64,000 nucleotides of DNA from Mytilus galloprovincialis. Taxonomy: Eukaryota > Mollusca > Bivalvia > Mytilida > Mytilidae. The DNA is taken from the NCBI RefSeq assembly GCF_965363235.1, contig NC_134842.1, forward strand, positions 6,785,112-6,849,111. The letters run 5' to 3'. The position numbers and the translations under genes were made by a program. This document shows positions 34,782 to 47,200 of the stretch, piece after piece (the stretch's first letter is position 1; the number at the start of each line of letters is the position of its first letter). The notes beneath the pieces were generated by a model. That model saw only the letters and a list, made by a program, of their open reading frames with translations. It had not been told where the DNA came from and searched no databases.

Positions 34782-35397
34782 TAACGTCACGGTACCCAAA
34801 TTGCACCAAGTACCCAAATTGCACCTATTTAGCAAAAAAAGCAGTGGAAATCTTACAAGATTTGCTAGAGACTAAACCATTTGTATTTTTATGATTTGAT
34901 TCTATGCACTTCTTTCAACATAGGTAAAAATATTTAGATATACACAAAACGTTTACAGTATTTATCAACAGATGAAGTGTTTACTGAAAAAGCAAAATGT
35001 ACGAAAACGTCATCTTTTTTAAAATTAGCAAATACAATATGTTACAAGTATCCATTTCTTAAAAATTGAAGAATAAGCATGGACTAATATCCAATTGTTC
35101 AAAATACTTGAAGAAATTAAACAAATGCTCTGTTACTTGACTTTTGACGATGCAAATTTAAGCATAGATGCAATTTGGGTACTCCTCATTACAGAATCAT
35201 TGATAGTTTGGTTTGGGGGTCAGTAAAGACTAATTCTCTATGATTCCATATGGATTCAAAAATAAATTGGTGAAACCATATAGTAAGTAATGATACATCT
35301 ACAAAATAAACGCATAATGAAAACTTTTATCTAAAGCATAAATAAATGTAGGTTAAAATACTGTCAATAGAGGTGCAATTTAGGTACCCTCACGTTA
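34782..35397. mobile_element. ~616-bp TIR element
   Basis: Left TAACGTCACGGTACCCAAAT, right complement TAACGTGAGGGTACCTAAAT, about 26 bp each with four differences, both continuing into TGCACC. No ORF. Target duplication unclear (possibly TA or TATA). Confidence 0.65.
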
Positions 35398-35696
35398 TAT
35401 ATGATGAGGCGTTTGCCAATACACCTTAATTTAATATAAAAAAATATAGATCATGCATTTACCAGTGCTGCAAACCTAAAATTACCTCACCAGAGACAAA
35501 ATGACCGAGAAGTTTTCAACTAAAGGTCACCATATGGCCTTCAACAATGAGCAAAAGAAGTATCACATAGTCCGCAATAAAAGGTTTCAAAAAGACAAAA
35601 TGTAAAACATGTTCAAACGAGAAAACTAACAGCCTGATTTATGTACAAAACAAAGAACAATAAAACAAATACGATAAACTGTCATGAATGTTTAGG

Positions 35697-36660
35697 TTTT
35701 TTAGCTCAACTGAGCTTTATTTATCACTTGGTGTCCGTCGTTGTCTGTTGTCAGTAATTAACTTTTACAAAAATGTTCTCCGTAAACTACTTGGCATATT
35801 TTAAACAAACTTGGCCACAATCATCATTAGGGTATCTAGTTTAGAATATGTGTCTGATGATACGACTTGCTAACCAAAATGACCGACATGGCTAAAAATT
35901 GAACATATTGGTAAATTGCAAGTTATGTCTATTTTGGAAATCTTTATGAATACTGGCGAGGATCCTGAGCTTAAAGCAGGGCGTGGGGTGGGGTTGTGAG
36001 AAATGTTTTTGAACACTAGAGAAGTTTTCTTGTTATACCAAACCATATGTTTTTCAATAAATGGCACACTTTTTGTTCATCCGGCATATGGTTACTCTAA
36101 ATAAACTTTTGATTAGTTTAATTATTTAATTACAGATCGTATCTACCCGTTTTGCAATTGCTGTATCACCCTTGCATCAAATAGAGAAAATCTGACTGAG
36201 CTGAAATGTTTAAAATGTTGAGCACTACCAATTGTCTATAAGTCAAAACTATCAGACGAATTTTAATATGAGCTATTGCCCTTAAATGATATATTTTACT
36301 ACTAGTATTTGTTTTCTTTTTTGCCTATTTTTTAAACTGTAATAGATAAAGAGAAACTTTGATTCGCAAAACTGATCAGCAAGACAATTTCTACGAAGAA
36401 GTCTGCATCATCAAAATCGTTAGTTGGCTCCTTGTTTATCATGTTTATAGAGTTATGGCCTTTGTAGATGATTTTACCAATTTTATTGGCGTTTTTGCCT
36501 TATGTCTTAAACATTATAATAGAAAGAAAGAAACTTAAACAAACAAAAACGTTCAGCAAGACAAGTTCTATAAATTAGTCATCATAGTCTTGTGACTCCT
36601 TATTCAGTAGAGTTATTGCTCTTTGAAGATGATTTTTACCCTATCAACTTCACAAATAAT
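35697..36660 (-). repeat. Degenerate family B copy
   Basis: Begins TTTTAGCTCAACTGAGC and keeps TTGGCCACAATCATCATTAGGG and GCTAAAAATTGAAC, then decays. Weak similarity to the end. Confidence 0.5.
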
Positions 36661-36830
36661 ACACAATTAAAGCTAGCTATAAAACCAGGTTTAAACCACC
36701 ATTATCTACATAAGTAAATTTCTGTTCCATGTCAGTAATATAACAGTTGTTTTCCATTCTTTTTATGTATTTGCGCTTTTGATTTTTTGATTTAATAAAG
36801 AACTTTCAAATTTTCTTAGGAGTTCGTTTT

Positions 36831-38074
36831 TAGCTCACCTGACCTGAAAGGTCAAGTGAGCTTTTCTCATCACTTGGCGTCCGTCGTCCGTAAACTTTTA
36901 CAAAAATCTTCTCCTCTGAAACTACTTGGCTAAATTCTACCAAACTTGGCCACAATCATCCTTGGGGTATCTAGTTTAAAAAATGTGTGGCGTGACCCGT
37001 CAAACCTACCAAGATGGCCGCCATGGCTAAAAATAGAACATAGGGGTAAAATGCAGTTTTTGGCTTATAACTCAAAAACCAAAGCATTTAGAGCAAATCT
37101 GACAAGGGGTAAAATTGTTGATCAGGTCAAGATCTATCTGCCCTGAAATTTTCAGACGAATTGGACAAACCTGTTGTTGGGTTGCTGCCTGTGAAATGGT
37201 TATTTTAAGGAAATTTTGCAGTTTTTGGTTATTATCTTGAATACTATTATAGATAGAGATAAACTGTAAACAGCATTAATGTTCAGCAAAGTAAGACCTA
37301 CAAATAAGTCAACATGACCAAAATGGTCAGTCGACCCCTTAAGGAGTTATTGCCCTTTATAGTAAATTTTTAACAACTTTTCGTCATTTTTTGTTACTTT
37401 TCTAAAAATCTTCTTCTCTGAAACTACTTTGCCAAATTTAACCAAACTCGGTCACAATTATCATTGTGGTTTACAGTTTATAAAATGTGTCCGATGACCC
37501 AGCCTACCAAACAAAATGGCCGACATGGCTAAAATTAGAACATAGTGGTAAAATGCAGTTTTTGCTTTATATCTTTGAAACTAAGACATTTAGGGCAAAT
37601 CTTTCAAGATTTTAATGTCCATCAGAATAAGATATATCCCCTCACAAATTTTCAATTGAATCGGACAACCTGTTGTCGGGTTGCTGCCCTAAAATTGGTG
37701 ACTTTAAGGAAATTTTGCAGTTTTTGGTTATTATCTTGAATACTATTATAGATAAAGATAAACTGTAAACAGCAATAATGTTCAGCAAAGTAAGATCTAC
37801 AAATAAGTCAGGATGATCAAAATTGTTAGAGGACCCCTTAAGGAGTTATTGCCCTTTATAGTCAATATTGAACAACTTTTCGTCATTTTTGTAACTTGTA
37901 TAAAAATCATTTCTAAAACTACTTGGCCAAATTTAACCAAACTTGGCCACAATCATAATACTAGGGTATCTTTTTTTTAAAAAAGTGTCTAATGACCCCG
38001 CCTACCAACGAAGATGGCCAACATCTGTAAACACATTAACAGGTGAGCGACACAGGCTCTTGAGAGCCTCTAGT
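36831..38074 (-). repeat. Dispersed family B, long copy in spacer
   Basis: Reverse orientation of the 9.8-11.0 kb copy: starts TTAGCTCACCTGACC and ends GGCTCTTGAGAGCCTCTAG. Two to three internal units, recognisable by GGCCACAATCAT and CCAAGATGGCCGCCATGG-like stretches. Confidence 0.82.
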
Positions 38075-38149
38075 TTTGTTTGCTATTTTACTTTCTGCTA
38101 CCTGGACCATGTAATGTTGTTCATTTTTTGCCTGTATTTGTAGTTCTAA

Positions 38150-38350
38150 TGCAACAACGTTTGTAACGTTCATTTTGATTGGATAACGTCACTTTCTTAC
38201 ATGGCATCAATTGACAATTGATGCTATGGGACGTACACGCAAGCGCAGACGGCATATGACAGTTTTTAAATACATGTTTTAACGTTGTTTTCTGTCAGTT
38301 TCATTAGAATGGAGATAACAATATTGTATTTTAAGCTCCGACGGCATCAA
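38150..38350. repeat. Family K copy 2
   Basis: TTTGTAACGTTCATTTTGATT.., CATGGCATCAATTGACAATT and AATGGAGATAACAATATT match 14300-14480. Confidence 0.6.
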
Positions 38351-38494
38351 TTGGGGATTTGATGGTCGCAAATTAAGTTTACTGGCGACGCGTTATCTCC
38401 TAAATCAATTTTCATCGGATGAGACGGGTGTTTTTGAGATCTATGATACTGTCCAATAGTTTTGGTTATTGCAGTTATCATTTTTATGTATATG

Positions 38495-38890
38495 TAAAAT
38501 TCCATCACCAACTAAGAAGGCCACCATTTTGAAAACTGATTTTTTTTTTAATGTAATTTCTCACAAAATAAACATGAAAAAAAAGTAAAATCACAAAAAT
38601 ACTGAACTTCGAGGAAAATCCAATCGGAAAGTCCATAATCACATGACAAAACACATCAAAAACGAATGGACAAGAACTGTCATATTCCTGACTTGGTACA
38701 GGCATTTTCAAATGTAGAAAATGGTGGATTAAACCTGGTTTTAAAGCGCTAAACCTCTCACTTTGATGACAGTCTCATCAAATTCCGTTATATTTACAAT
38801 GATGCGTGACCTAAACAGACATAATAAATAAAATAGTCAAAACATGGGTACAGCAGTCATCATCGTGTAACAATTTTAACAGAACACAAA
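38495..38890. repeat. Family F copy 1
   Basis: TCCAATCGGAAAGTCCATAAT, CTGTCATATTCCTGACTTGG, AACCTCTCACTTTGATGACAG and GGGTACAGCAGTCA recur in order at 59690-59960, and a fragment at 52010-52085. The repeat may extend further right. Confidence 0.72.
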
Positions 38891-39884
38891 ACACATCTAT
38901 CTACAAACACATTCATTGATTCGCGTGTCTGACGTCAGAAAATTTTATACGTCACATAAATTTGTCGTTCAATGTATAAATACAAACAATTTAAAAATTT
39001 CATAAGGGCAATGTAAGCATACAGGGTTAAAAAATCAAAGTATGTAAGAATTAATTTCAGAAATAGACCGAGATTTAGAATAGTCCAAAAGTTATATAGA
39101 ATTTATAAGAATCCACAAATAGTTCATTCCACTACGCGATTGAATAATTTTGACGTTTGTGGTTCAACGTATTTTCTAATTCATAATAGAAATATATCAC
39201 AATGACATATACTGGAACAATATCATATTGACGAGATCTTTTAAAGTACACAGTCACGTTATAAGAACCAAAGAAACACAAAAAGTCGCATATACAAAAC
39301 ACACCAGCGAAAAATGAAAGATAATACAAACACATTGACGGGATGTTTAAGTACCGAGCCACGTTAAATGGATATCACATAAAACAATCCAACAGTAAAA
39401 GAAATATTAATAATAGAACAAAGACAAATGAAAGAACAATATAACACGTTGTTAAGATGATAAACAACATCAGTACGCAGAATCTATACATCAAGACCAT
39501 CATGTATTATTTGCGAAGTTGATACGGAATATTTATCAACAAAGTCTTGGTACCTTCCGATGAACTTTTTTAGAAAAAGGACAAGACGTTCTTTGACATA
39601 CCCCTTGTTCATCAACTTTCTACTCAGACACTGATGACGTTTTTCAATATCTGAGTAGGAACTGCAAGCTTTTGAATATTGATTTTGTCTCGAAAGTCAT
39701 ATTTTGAGACTTGATATGTAGTATACGAATGACTGGTGATAAAAACCGTTGTGTTGATTGTATACTGTTTATTTTCGACTTGTGCATTTGAATGTCTATT
39801 TGGTATCCTTCGTCTCTCTGTTAGAAGTATATGTAATGGAGTTTTGTGGAATCTTATGACTCCTCACATTTATTGCTCAACACA
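38891..39884. other. Gene-free spacer
   Basis: No exon seen. Possibly the remainder of a longer family F element, which cannot be shown from this window alone. Confidence 0.35.
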
Positions 39885-40560
39885 TAGCTTTATTGTCGAG
39901 CCTTCCACTTTAGTCGAAAAAGCAAGACTAAGCAATCCTACATTCCGTCGGTGTCGTCGGCGGCGTCCACAAATATTCACTCTGTGGTTAAAGTTTTTGA
40001 AATTTTTATAACTTTCTTAAACTATACTGGATTTCTACCAAACTTGGACAGAAGCTTGTTTATGATCATAAGATAGTATACAGAAGTAAATTTTGTGAAA
40101 AAATAAATCCATTTTTTCCGTATTTTACTTTTAAATGGACTTAGTTTTTCTGCGGGGAAACATTACATTCACTCTGTGGTTAAAGTTTTTAAAATTTTAA
40201 TAACTTTCTTAAACTATCCTGGGTTTGTACCAAACTTGGACAGAAGCTTATTTATGATCATAAGATAGTATCCAGAAGTAAATTTTGTAAAAAGATAACT
40301 CCATTTTTTTCTGTATTTTACCTCAAATGGACTTACTAGTAGATTTTCTTCCAGTTAACATTACATAAAGTCTGCAGTTAAAGTTTTCAAAACATTTATT
40401 AGATTCATTTACTATCCTAAATTTTTACCAAACTTGGACAGAAGCTTCTTACAATCATAAGATAGTATCAAGAGGAATATTAATTTTAATTTTTTTCCTC
40501 ATTTTTGTTAAGCCTGCGATTTACAGCAAAAGTAGGCGAGACACTGGGTTCCGCGGAACC
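39885..40560. repeat. Family I element with three ~190-bp units
   Basis: TTCACTCTGTGGTTAAAGTTTT and ACCAAACTTGGACAGAAGCTT occur at ~39980, ~40169 and (degenerate) ~40370. The element ends near GAGACACTGGGTTCCGCGG. Confidence 0.72.
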
Positions 40561-40889
40561 CTTACAAATTTTTATTTGATGTACTAATTTGATCGTGTGC
40601 TAATTTTATTATTGTCCGTTTAAAAATTTTGAAATTATTAAGAAACTAAGGTTTCAACTTCCTCAGGCAAAGTTGGCTTTAGATGAATTTGGCTATTTAA
40701 TTTTTTTACATATAGCTCTCCAATGGTTTCGGTACTTATCCATCTTCGGATTTCAAATGTTTAGCTTTGAGCGTTCCTGATGAGGGTAAGTCCAGAAAAG
40801 CGCTTCGGACGCAAGAAATTTTTAAACGTGGTGTTTTCAATTCTTTTATCACCCTTCTTTAGACTAAAACGTTTATGCTGCAATAGCTA

Positions 40890-40895
40890 TTTATT
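40890..40895 (-). terminator. AATAAA polyadenylation signal after the 41,007 stop
   Basis: AATAAA on the minus strand, 112 bases downstream of the TAA that closes the last visible exon. The distance suits a short 3' UTR, but the hexamer is common by chance in DNA this AT-rich. Confidence 0.4.
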
Positions 40896-41006
40896 GTATG
40901 AAATAACATTAAAAAAAAATGGACGGAACTATATTCTACTGTAACATCAATTGTTAAAGTGACAATTAATGATTGTGTCTCGTAACAAATTTACTTCTAT
41001 GGCTCT

Positions 41007-41254
41007 TTAAAGTATTATAGTTTGTCGATACGTGGTTGATAGTCCGGTGATCGATGTGGCAATCACGACAGCTCTTATTTCATGATATTCTTGCGGTATA
41101 TCAATAGCGACTCTTGTTCCTGTCGTTATTATGGGCATCATAATATCTGTCATTCCTTTTGTAGAGCCTATTGCCACCTGGTACGAACCAATATATGTAG
41201 GTTTAAACACGTCCTTCCAGTCTATATAGTTTGTGCCATGGTCAAACCCTTTCC
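41007..41254 (-). CDS. Giant gene, last visible exon with stop
   Basis: Continues in phase: Y-Q-V-A-I-G-S, then I-T-G-L-S-T-T, the usual lead-in to S-x-G-F-x-x-D. Instead of that boundary the frame reads a few more residues to TAA at 41,007. Either this is the true end, giving a secreted protein, or the exon is spliced at GTATCG 15 bases before the stop into a further exon not seen here. Confidence 0.68.
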
Positions 41255-44200
41255 CTAAAATTAAACATTGCATTATATAAATGACACAGTAGATCCACAC
41301 TGAACAGGGTGATATAACAAAGATATTTTTGATGAGAAAGTTTACTGTATATTGACAAAAACACATACAAAAGTAAAACACAACTTTTACGCATAACACG
41401 TGTGTATGAAATCAAACAGGTAAAGTTGGGACCAACAATATATTGGAAATGTGATTATATAGACGTACACAATCCTCAAAACTATCATAGATTGTGTTTG
41501 TCATATAAAAGAGTTGCCCAGGGGCGGATCCAGCCATTTTAAAAAGGGGGGGTCCTTACTCAGGACAAAAAAAGGGGGGGGTCCAACTTCATGTCCCATT
41601 CAAATGCATTGATCGTCAAAGAGAGGGTTTTAACCCCCGGTACACCCACCTCTGAATCCGCGCCTGAACTTGCCCCTAAATTATCAAATTAAAATTAGAG
41701 ACAAGTATATAATTTTAATTAAAGTAATACAAAAGCATGGACTTCTTGGTGGTTAGTAACCTCTTAGTTACATGTAACTAATAATGAACCATTCATCATG
41801 ATATCAAACGATCCGTGATGCTGCATGAAGATTTGAATGATTGAAATATTTTAATACACTTTTCTGAACTTATTTGTATGGCTCACCTGTTAACAATGGT
41901 TTAGTATGTTCACATTCAATAAGTGCGTGATTGGCGGTACTAGAGATATTTCCAATATTTGTTCCTTTGACATCAACAATGTATGCCTCCTTGTTTTCCA
42001 TGTGAATATTTTTAATTCGAATGTAATTTTTATTAGGAATTTCAATGTTCGAGAGCAGAGTTTTGTTTTTAGACACCCGAGGGAAATACGATTGGATCCC
42101 GGAAGGATCATTGAAATTATCCCAGCGGAATGTTAGTGCCATCAGGTCCCCGGTGACATTACTTATTCCAGTGTCTGTTATAAATTCTATTTTTGAACCA
42201 ATGTTTTCTGGTGGAATGTACGATACAACTGAAGGCCCACTATACGCATATCCAGATAATTGGACCCCATTTATACAGCGCAGTTTAAGGAATATTCTGC
42301 TTCCATGTTGGACCTTGAAATTTGTTGACCGAGATATAGATAACGACGAGGTAGCTGTCCAACCGATGATATCACACGATGATTCTGAAAATCCTGAAAT
42401 AAAAATAACTCGATACAAAATGTCAAAATTAACTCTGACATTTGCAAAAACGTTTGACCTAATACAAAAGTGATGAAAATATAATTTGATAAACATTCTA
42501 TGAATTGTTCCTGACATGTAGATAGAATATCAGATTACATATAAATATGTAAATGTATGCCTTCGTTTACGGTTTGTTATGTACTACTGCAATGAAAAAC
42601 TATACCTATTCAAAATATTCTTTTGGGTTGTCAATCATGCCACATCTAATTATTTTTATATTGGTATTGTTTTCAAAGTGTTATATAGTTACGTACCAAT
42701 GCAATAATCACAAAACTAAACTCGTCGTCAATAATAATTTGTTGTTGATATTTTATCTAAAAGATACACTGCTCACTGAATTATGAATCATACTTTTGTA
42801 ATATTTACCAAAAAGTGATGAAAATATATATCTTTCGAAACAAGATTATATAAATCCTTTTTGGTATGTAGAATATTTTAAAACTAGTAGCTTATTCAAA
42901 GGTTATAAAACTTCCCATTTTGTTAACGGTTTATTTTGTGATAGAAAATTGTACAGTGAAATCTGAATCGTCTGGAAATTTCAAAAATATCAGTTAATTA
43001 CGTACCAATACAATATTCACAAAACTTAACATCACTTTCGTCGTCAATAACATGCCATCTGGTATGTACACTGGTGGTTGTGTCATTCTGGACATCATGT
43101 CGGTACTCAAGTGATGATTTAATATGCTGAATTATGGGAGGAGTGTGATCAATAATAAATGGATGCGACTCGAATTCAGTTTGTAACCCTGCATGATTTA
43201 TAACGACAGCTTGAACATAAACACGCTCACCATGTGTCAGGTTGGCCTCTACCATGTCATGCATACGATGAGATGATGATATTGCTGACTTTATCGTTTG
43301 TTGTTCGAACCCACCGTAGGCGCTTCCAATTCCAATGTTGACTTGCTTTATGCCACTGTCTAGATCAATCGCTCGTACACAAATGGAAATGCTGTCAGAT
43401 GAAATTTGTTGTGTAGTAATGGTTTCAATGTCCTTAGTTTCGGTAATTATTGAGGAGCATTTTAAGACACGTATTACCATTTCTATTGATTTCAAACCCC
43501 CATATACATCCAATGAAAAATATTTCGGGGCCGTTTCAAATGCAAAGAAGTTGTATTCCGTTATCAACGAACCATCTGAATTACGAGCAAAAGGTAGAAC
43601 CATTGAGACATCGTCAACTGCCAAAACAGCTTTCAATTCAAACGTGACTTCTGTAACAGAGACTGTTATCTTATAAACATTGTTTTTATGACATGTTATT
43701 TGGTCTAACCACCTATTTTTTCCAGTGATCTGTTTTTCATATATCTTATTAAAATGTTTACAATCAAACGATTGAGGTGGTGTATTGTCTATTGACAATT
43801 GCAGTGACGTCACAATGGGACTTTCATGGCCAGCCTTGTCAATAGCCTTGACCATGGCTGAAATCGTGTCTCCATGTTTCAGATTCCCATCGTAAACGGT
43901 GTGGTCGTGAATATCTAACTTTTGAAAACTAGATGATTCATTTGCCAATGGACCTTTGCCATTAACAATAAATCCTATGTAATATGAATCAATAAATGAA
44001 TGTTCGTCCTCAAATCCATGCCAGGAAAATTGAACTAGTTGATTATTAGACTGGTAGATGGCATCGCTGTGATGTCCAGTATTGTAAACTATTCCAGCCA
44101 TTGGCGCGATGTCGTCGATCGCAAAGCCATCGGAGCTTAGTTCAGTTTGTAGACCAATTTTATTGATGGCTCTAACAGTCGTGAAATATCTAGTCCCTGG

Positions 44201-47200
44201 TTCTAAAGAAAGGCCTGTCCAGTCTGCTCTTGTCTTGTGACCAACATCATGCATACGTACTATGTCATCAGCTGAAAAATAAATATCTTTGTTATTAAAT
44301 TTCTGTTTTTCTTCAGTACTGCTTGGTAAAAAGGAAATAAGCACACAGTTATCACAAACACAAAATATAATTTCTAAATACAAAGTGATAGAAATAATTT
44401 TCTGTTAATTTGTAAATGAATTGAACATACCATACGGCGAAGTTCCGAGCGATACCATCAAGTTCATTATTCCACTTTCGTCATCGTAAAAGACACCATC
44501 CCAACAGGATAATACAGAATGTGTTGATAGAATATAATCCGCATCCTCCTCACAGTTTGAAATGGAATCGATAACAAAATATCTCTTGTGTATATCAGGT
44601 GGCGTGTGATCGACTTGGACTGGTTCTGATTGGAATATTTTATTCGATGTAAACGAGTACCAAGCTTTAACGTATGCAACATAGTTCGTCTTATGTTCCA
44701 GTTTTTTCTGTGGAGACAAACAGAAGATGGCTTCTGTCTCTTTTCCGACATCACGCCACGGGTTCTCATTTGCTATATCAAAAATACCAGTACCTGGCTT
44801 CTCGTTCTGTATACCAAATGTATATTCAAAACGCCATATTGATTCGTTTAAGTTGTCTGTCCATTCAGACTTTAGGCATGACGACGATCCACTTATACCT
44901 ATATCGGTGTTTGACACAATCATTCTTACCATTTCTGAAGTTTTACCATTATTATCGGTTTTGCTATTACACATCGATTGTGAATCGGTTTTACATTTAT
45001 GTCCAACAACAGCACACGTGCAGTCGTTATTGCAATATTCTGCCACACAAGAATGTTTCTGTATAACGAGGTTTCCTTTGGTATGATTCCGGTTAAAACT
45101 TACTACATCAGTTGTTATTTTGCTCTGAGAACTTGAAATACCAGCATAATTTTCTGCCCAGATAGTAAAAACTAGCTTTTCAGGTAATTTGTTGGTACTA
45201 TCGATGTCTATGGTTGTGCGTTGCATGCCTCCCGGATCTTGTTGATTTGGTCTGACCTTATAGGCGGCAATAATATCAGTACTACTGTAATCATAACCAA
45301 TTGATATATAATATAATTTAATGTCAGACTCAACATCACTAAATCCATACCATGTCAAATCAAATCTTAAAGACTTAAAGGTTCCAGGAATCACTTCCCA
45401 ATTTAATGGCGGCATAAATCCCCCGACTTGGGGAGGAGAATAATCGAGCAAGACTTCAGAACTATATGCAGAGTTACAAAGTAAGGCAGCGTTACAAGCT
45501 GTCACCTGTACTACATAAACGTCTCCTAGACGAAGTTTATCGTCTTTTCCCAATTTGACGGTAAAAGTATTTTCGTTCGATAGGACTGTGTCCGCCATTG
45601 GAATATGAGAGTCTAACTTGCTATGGATCGAGATAGTGGTTCTTACAATAGGACTCCTATCATCGTCAAATTTCCATCTTAGTTTGAAAAAAGAAGGGTC
45701 TGATATCATTTGAAGGATATGAGACTGATTCCCATTTACACTTTCTATAAACGGTCGGTTTATTAAAACCGGCGGAGTGTCATCTATTATAAAACTCTGC
45801 GAAGATCTTTCCACACATAGTTCCACTTTATTACACGCTCTCACAGTCACAAACATAGGCACATCATCCTTAAGTTCAAGCTGAGTTTTAACAAATGATG
45901 ATGATAAAGATACATTCCAACGATCCATAATGTCACAAAACAATGGCGTAGTACCAATGCATACTTCAAAATGGTCGATTCCGGATTGTGGGTCTTCAAA
46001 TCCAATCCAAGTGGCATGTAGTGATGAGCTTAAATGATATCAAACATTTACTTTCTGTAATCGTAAAATATGAAAAATGTGCTTTTAGATAATCGACAAA
46101 AAAAGTTTCACCTGAAATATTTGAACGATATATGTTTAAGATGTCGAGTACAGTATTTCTTCACAATTATAGGTCACCGTACGGCCTTCAAAAATGAGAA
46201 AACCCCATGACGCATTTTCAGCTATTTGTTTGCTTGTCGTTAACCTTTCTTTTGTCTTTATTTTGCGGTCCTCGCTGAATGATATATTTTTTTTCTAATT
46301 CTTATTTCATACAGTCAGGACATTCAGAACCTGACATATGGTATCAACACTTGTAAATTAAATGCTCACTAAATTTGTTTTACGACAACATGTTGCACTA
46401 ATACTTACTTATCAGACTGGTACCCTGAGTGAAATCCTGCTGCTCCAACAACTACTAAGCCAGGAATGGGATCAGAGTTGTCAATTAATACACCATTGGA
46501 TGAACCATAACTACAAATACCTGCTCCATTACATGCTTTCAATATACAGTAATGTCTAACTCCTAGTACAAAGTTTGATGACCATGTCTTCACTGAAAAT
46601 CGAAGTGATATTAAAATTAAAAGACGTGGTAAAATTGCAAATGAGACATCTCTCCATCAGATACCAATTTACACAGATATAGAATATAAAGATCAACATC
46701 ATCAATGAGCAAATTCCATACCGCATAGTCAGTTATACAAGGTAAAATATATGTTTATACTATTATAACTTTATTTCAGTATTATTGATATCTAACATGA
46801 CGAACATAGATATAGGAAGATGTGGTGTGAGTGCCAATGAGACAACTCTCCATACAAATAACAATTTAAAAAGTAAACCATTATAGGTTAAAGTACGGCC
46901 TTCAACACGGAGCCTTGGCTCACACCGAACAACAAGCTATAAAGGGCCCCAAAATTACTAGTGTAAAACCATTCAAACGGGAAAACCAACGGTCTAATCT
47001 ATATAAACAAAACGAGAAACGAGAAACACGTATATATTACATAAACAAACGACAACTACTGTACATCAGATTCCTGACTTAGGACATATTCACTTTTTTT
47101 AATTAATTATAATTCAATAATGCCAGAATTAAACTTCAAATAAATACAAAATAAATATCCGCTGTAAAGTGATTTGTTGTTGAAGATAAAATGAGTTAAA

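Noticed and set aside
42045..42473. 142-codon plus-strand ORF
   Set aside because: Antisense of the 41887-42393 exon, whose module motif and splice sites are clear.
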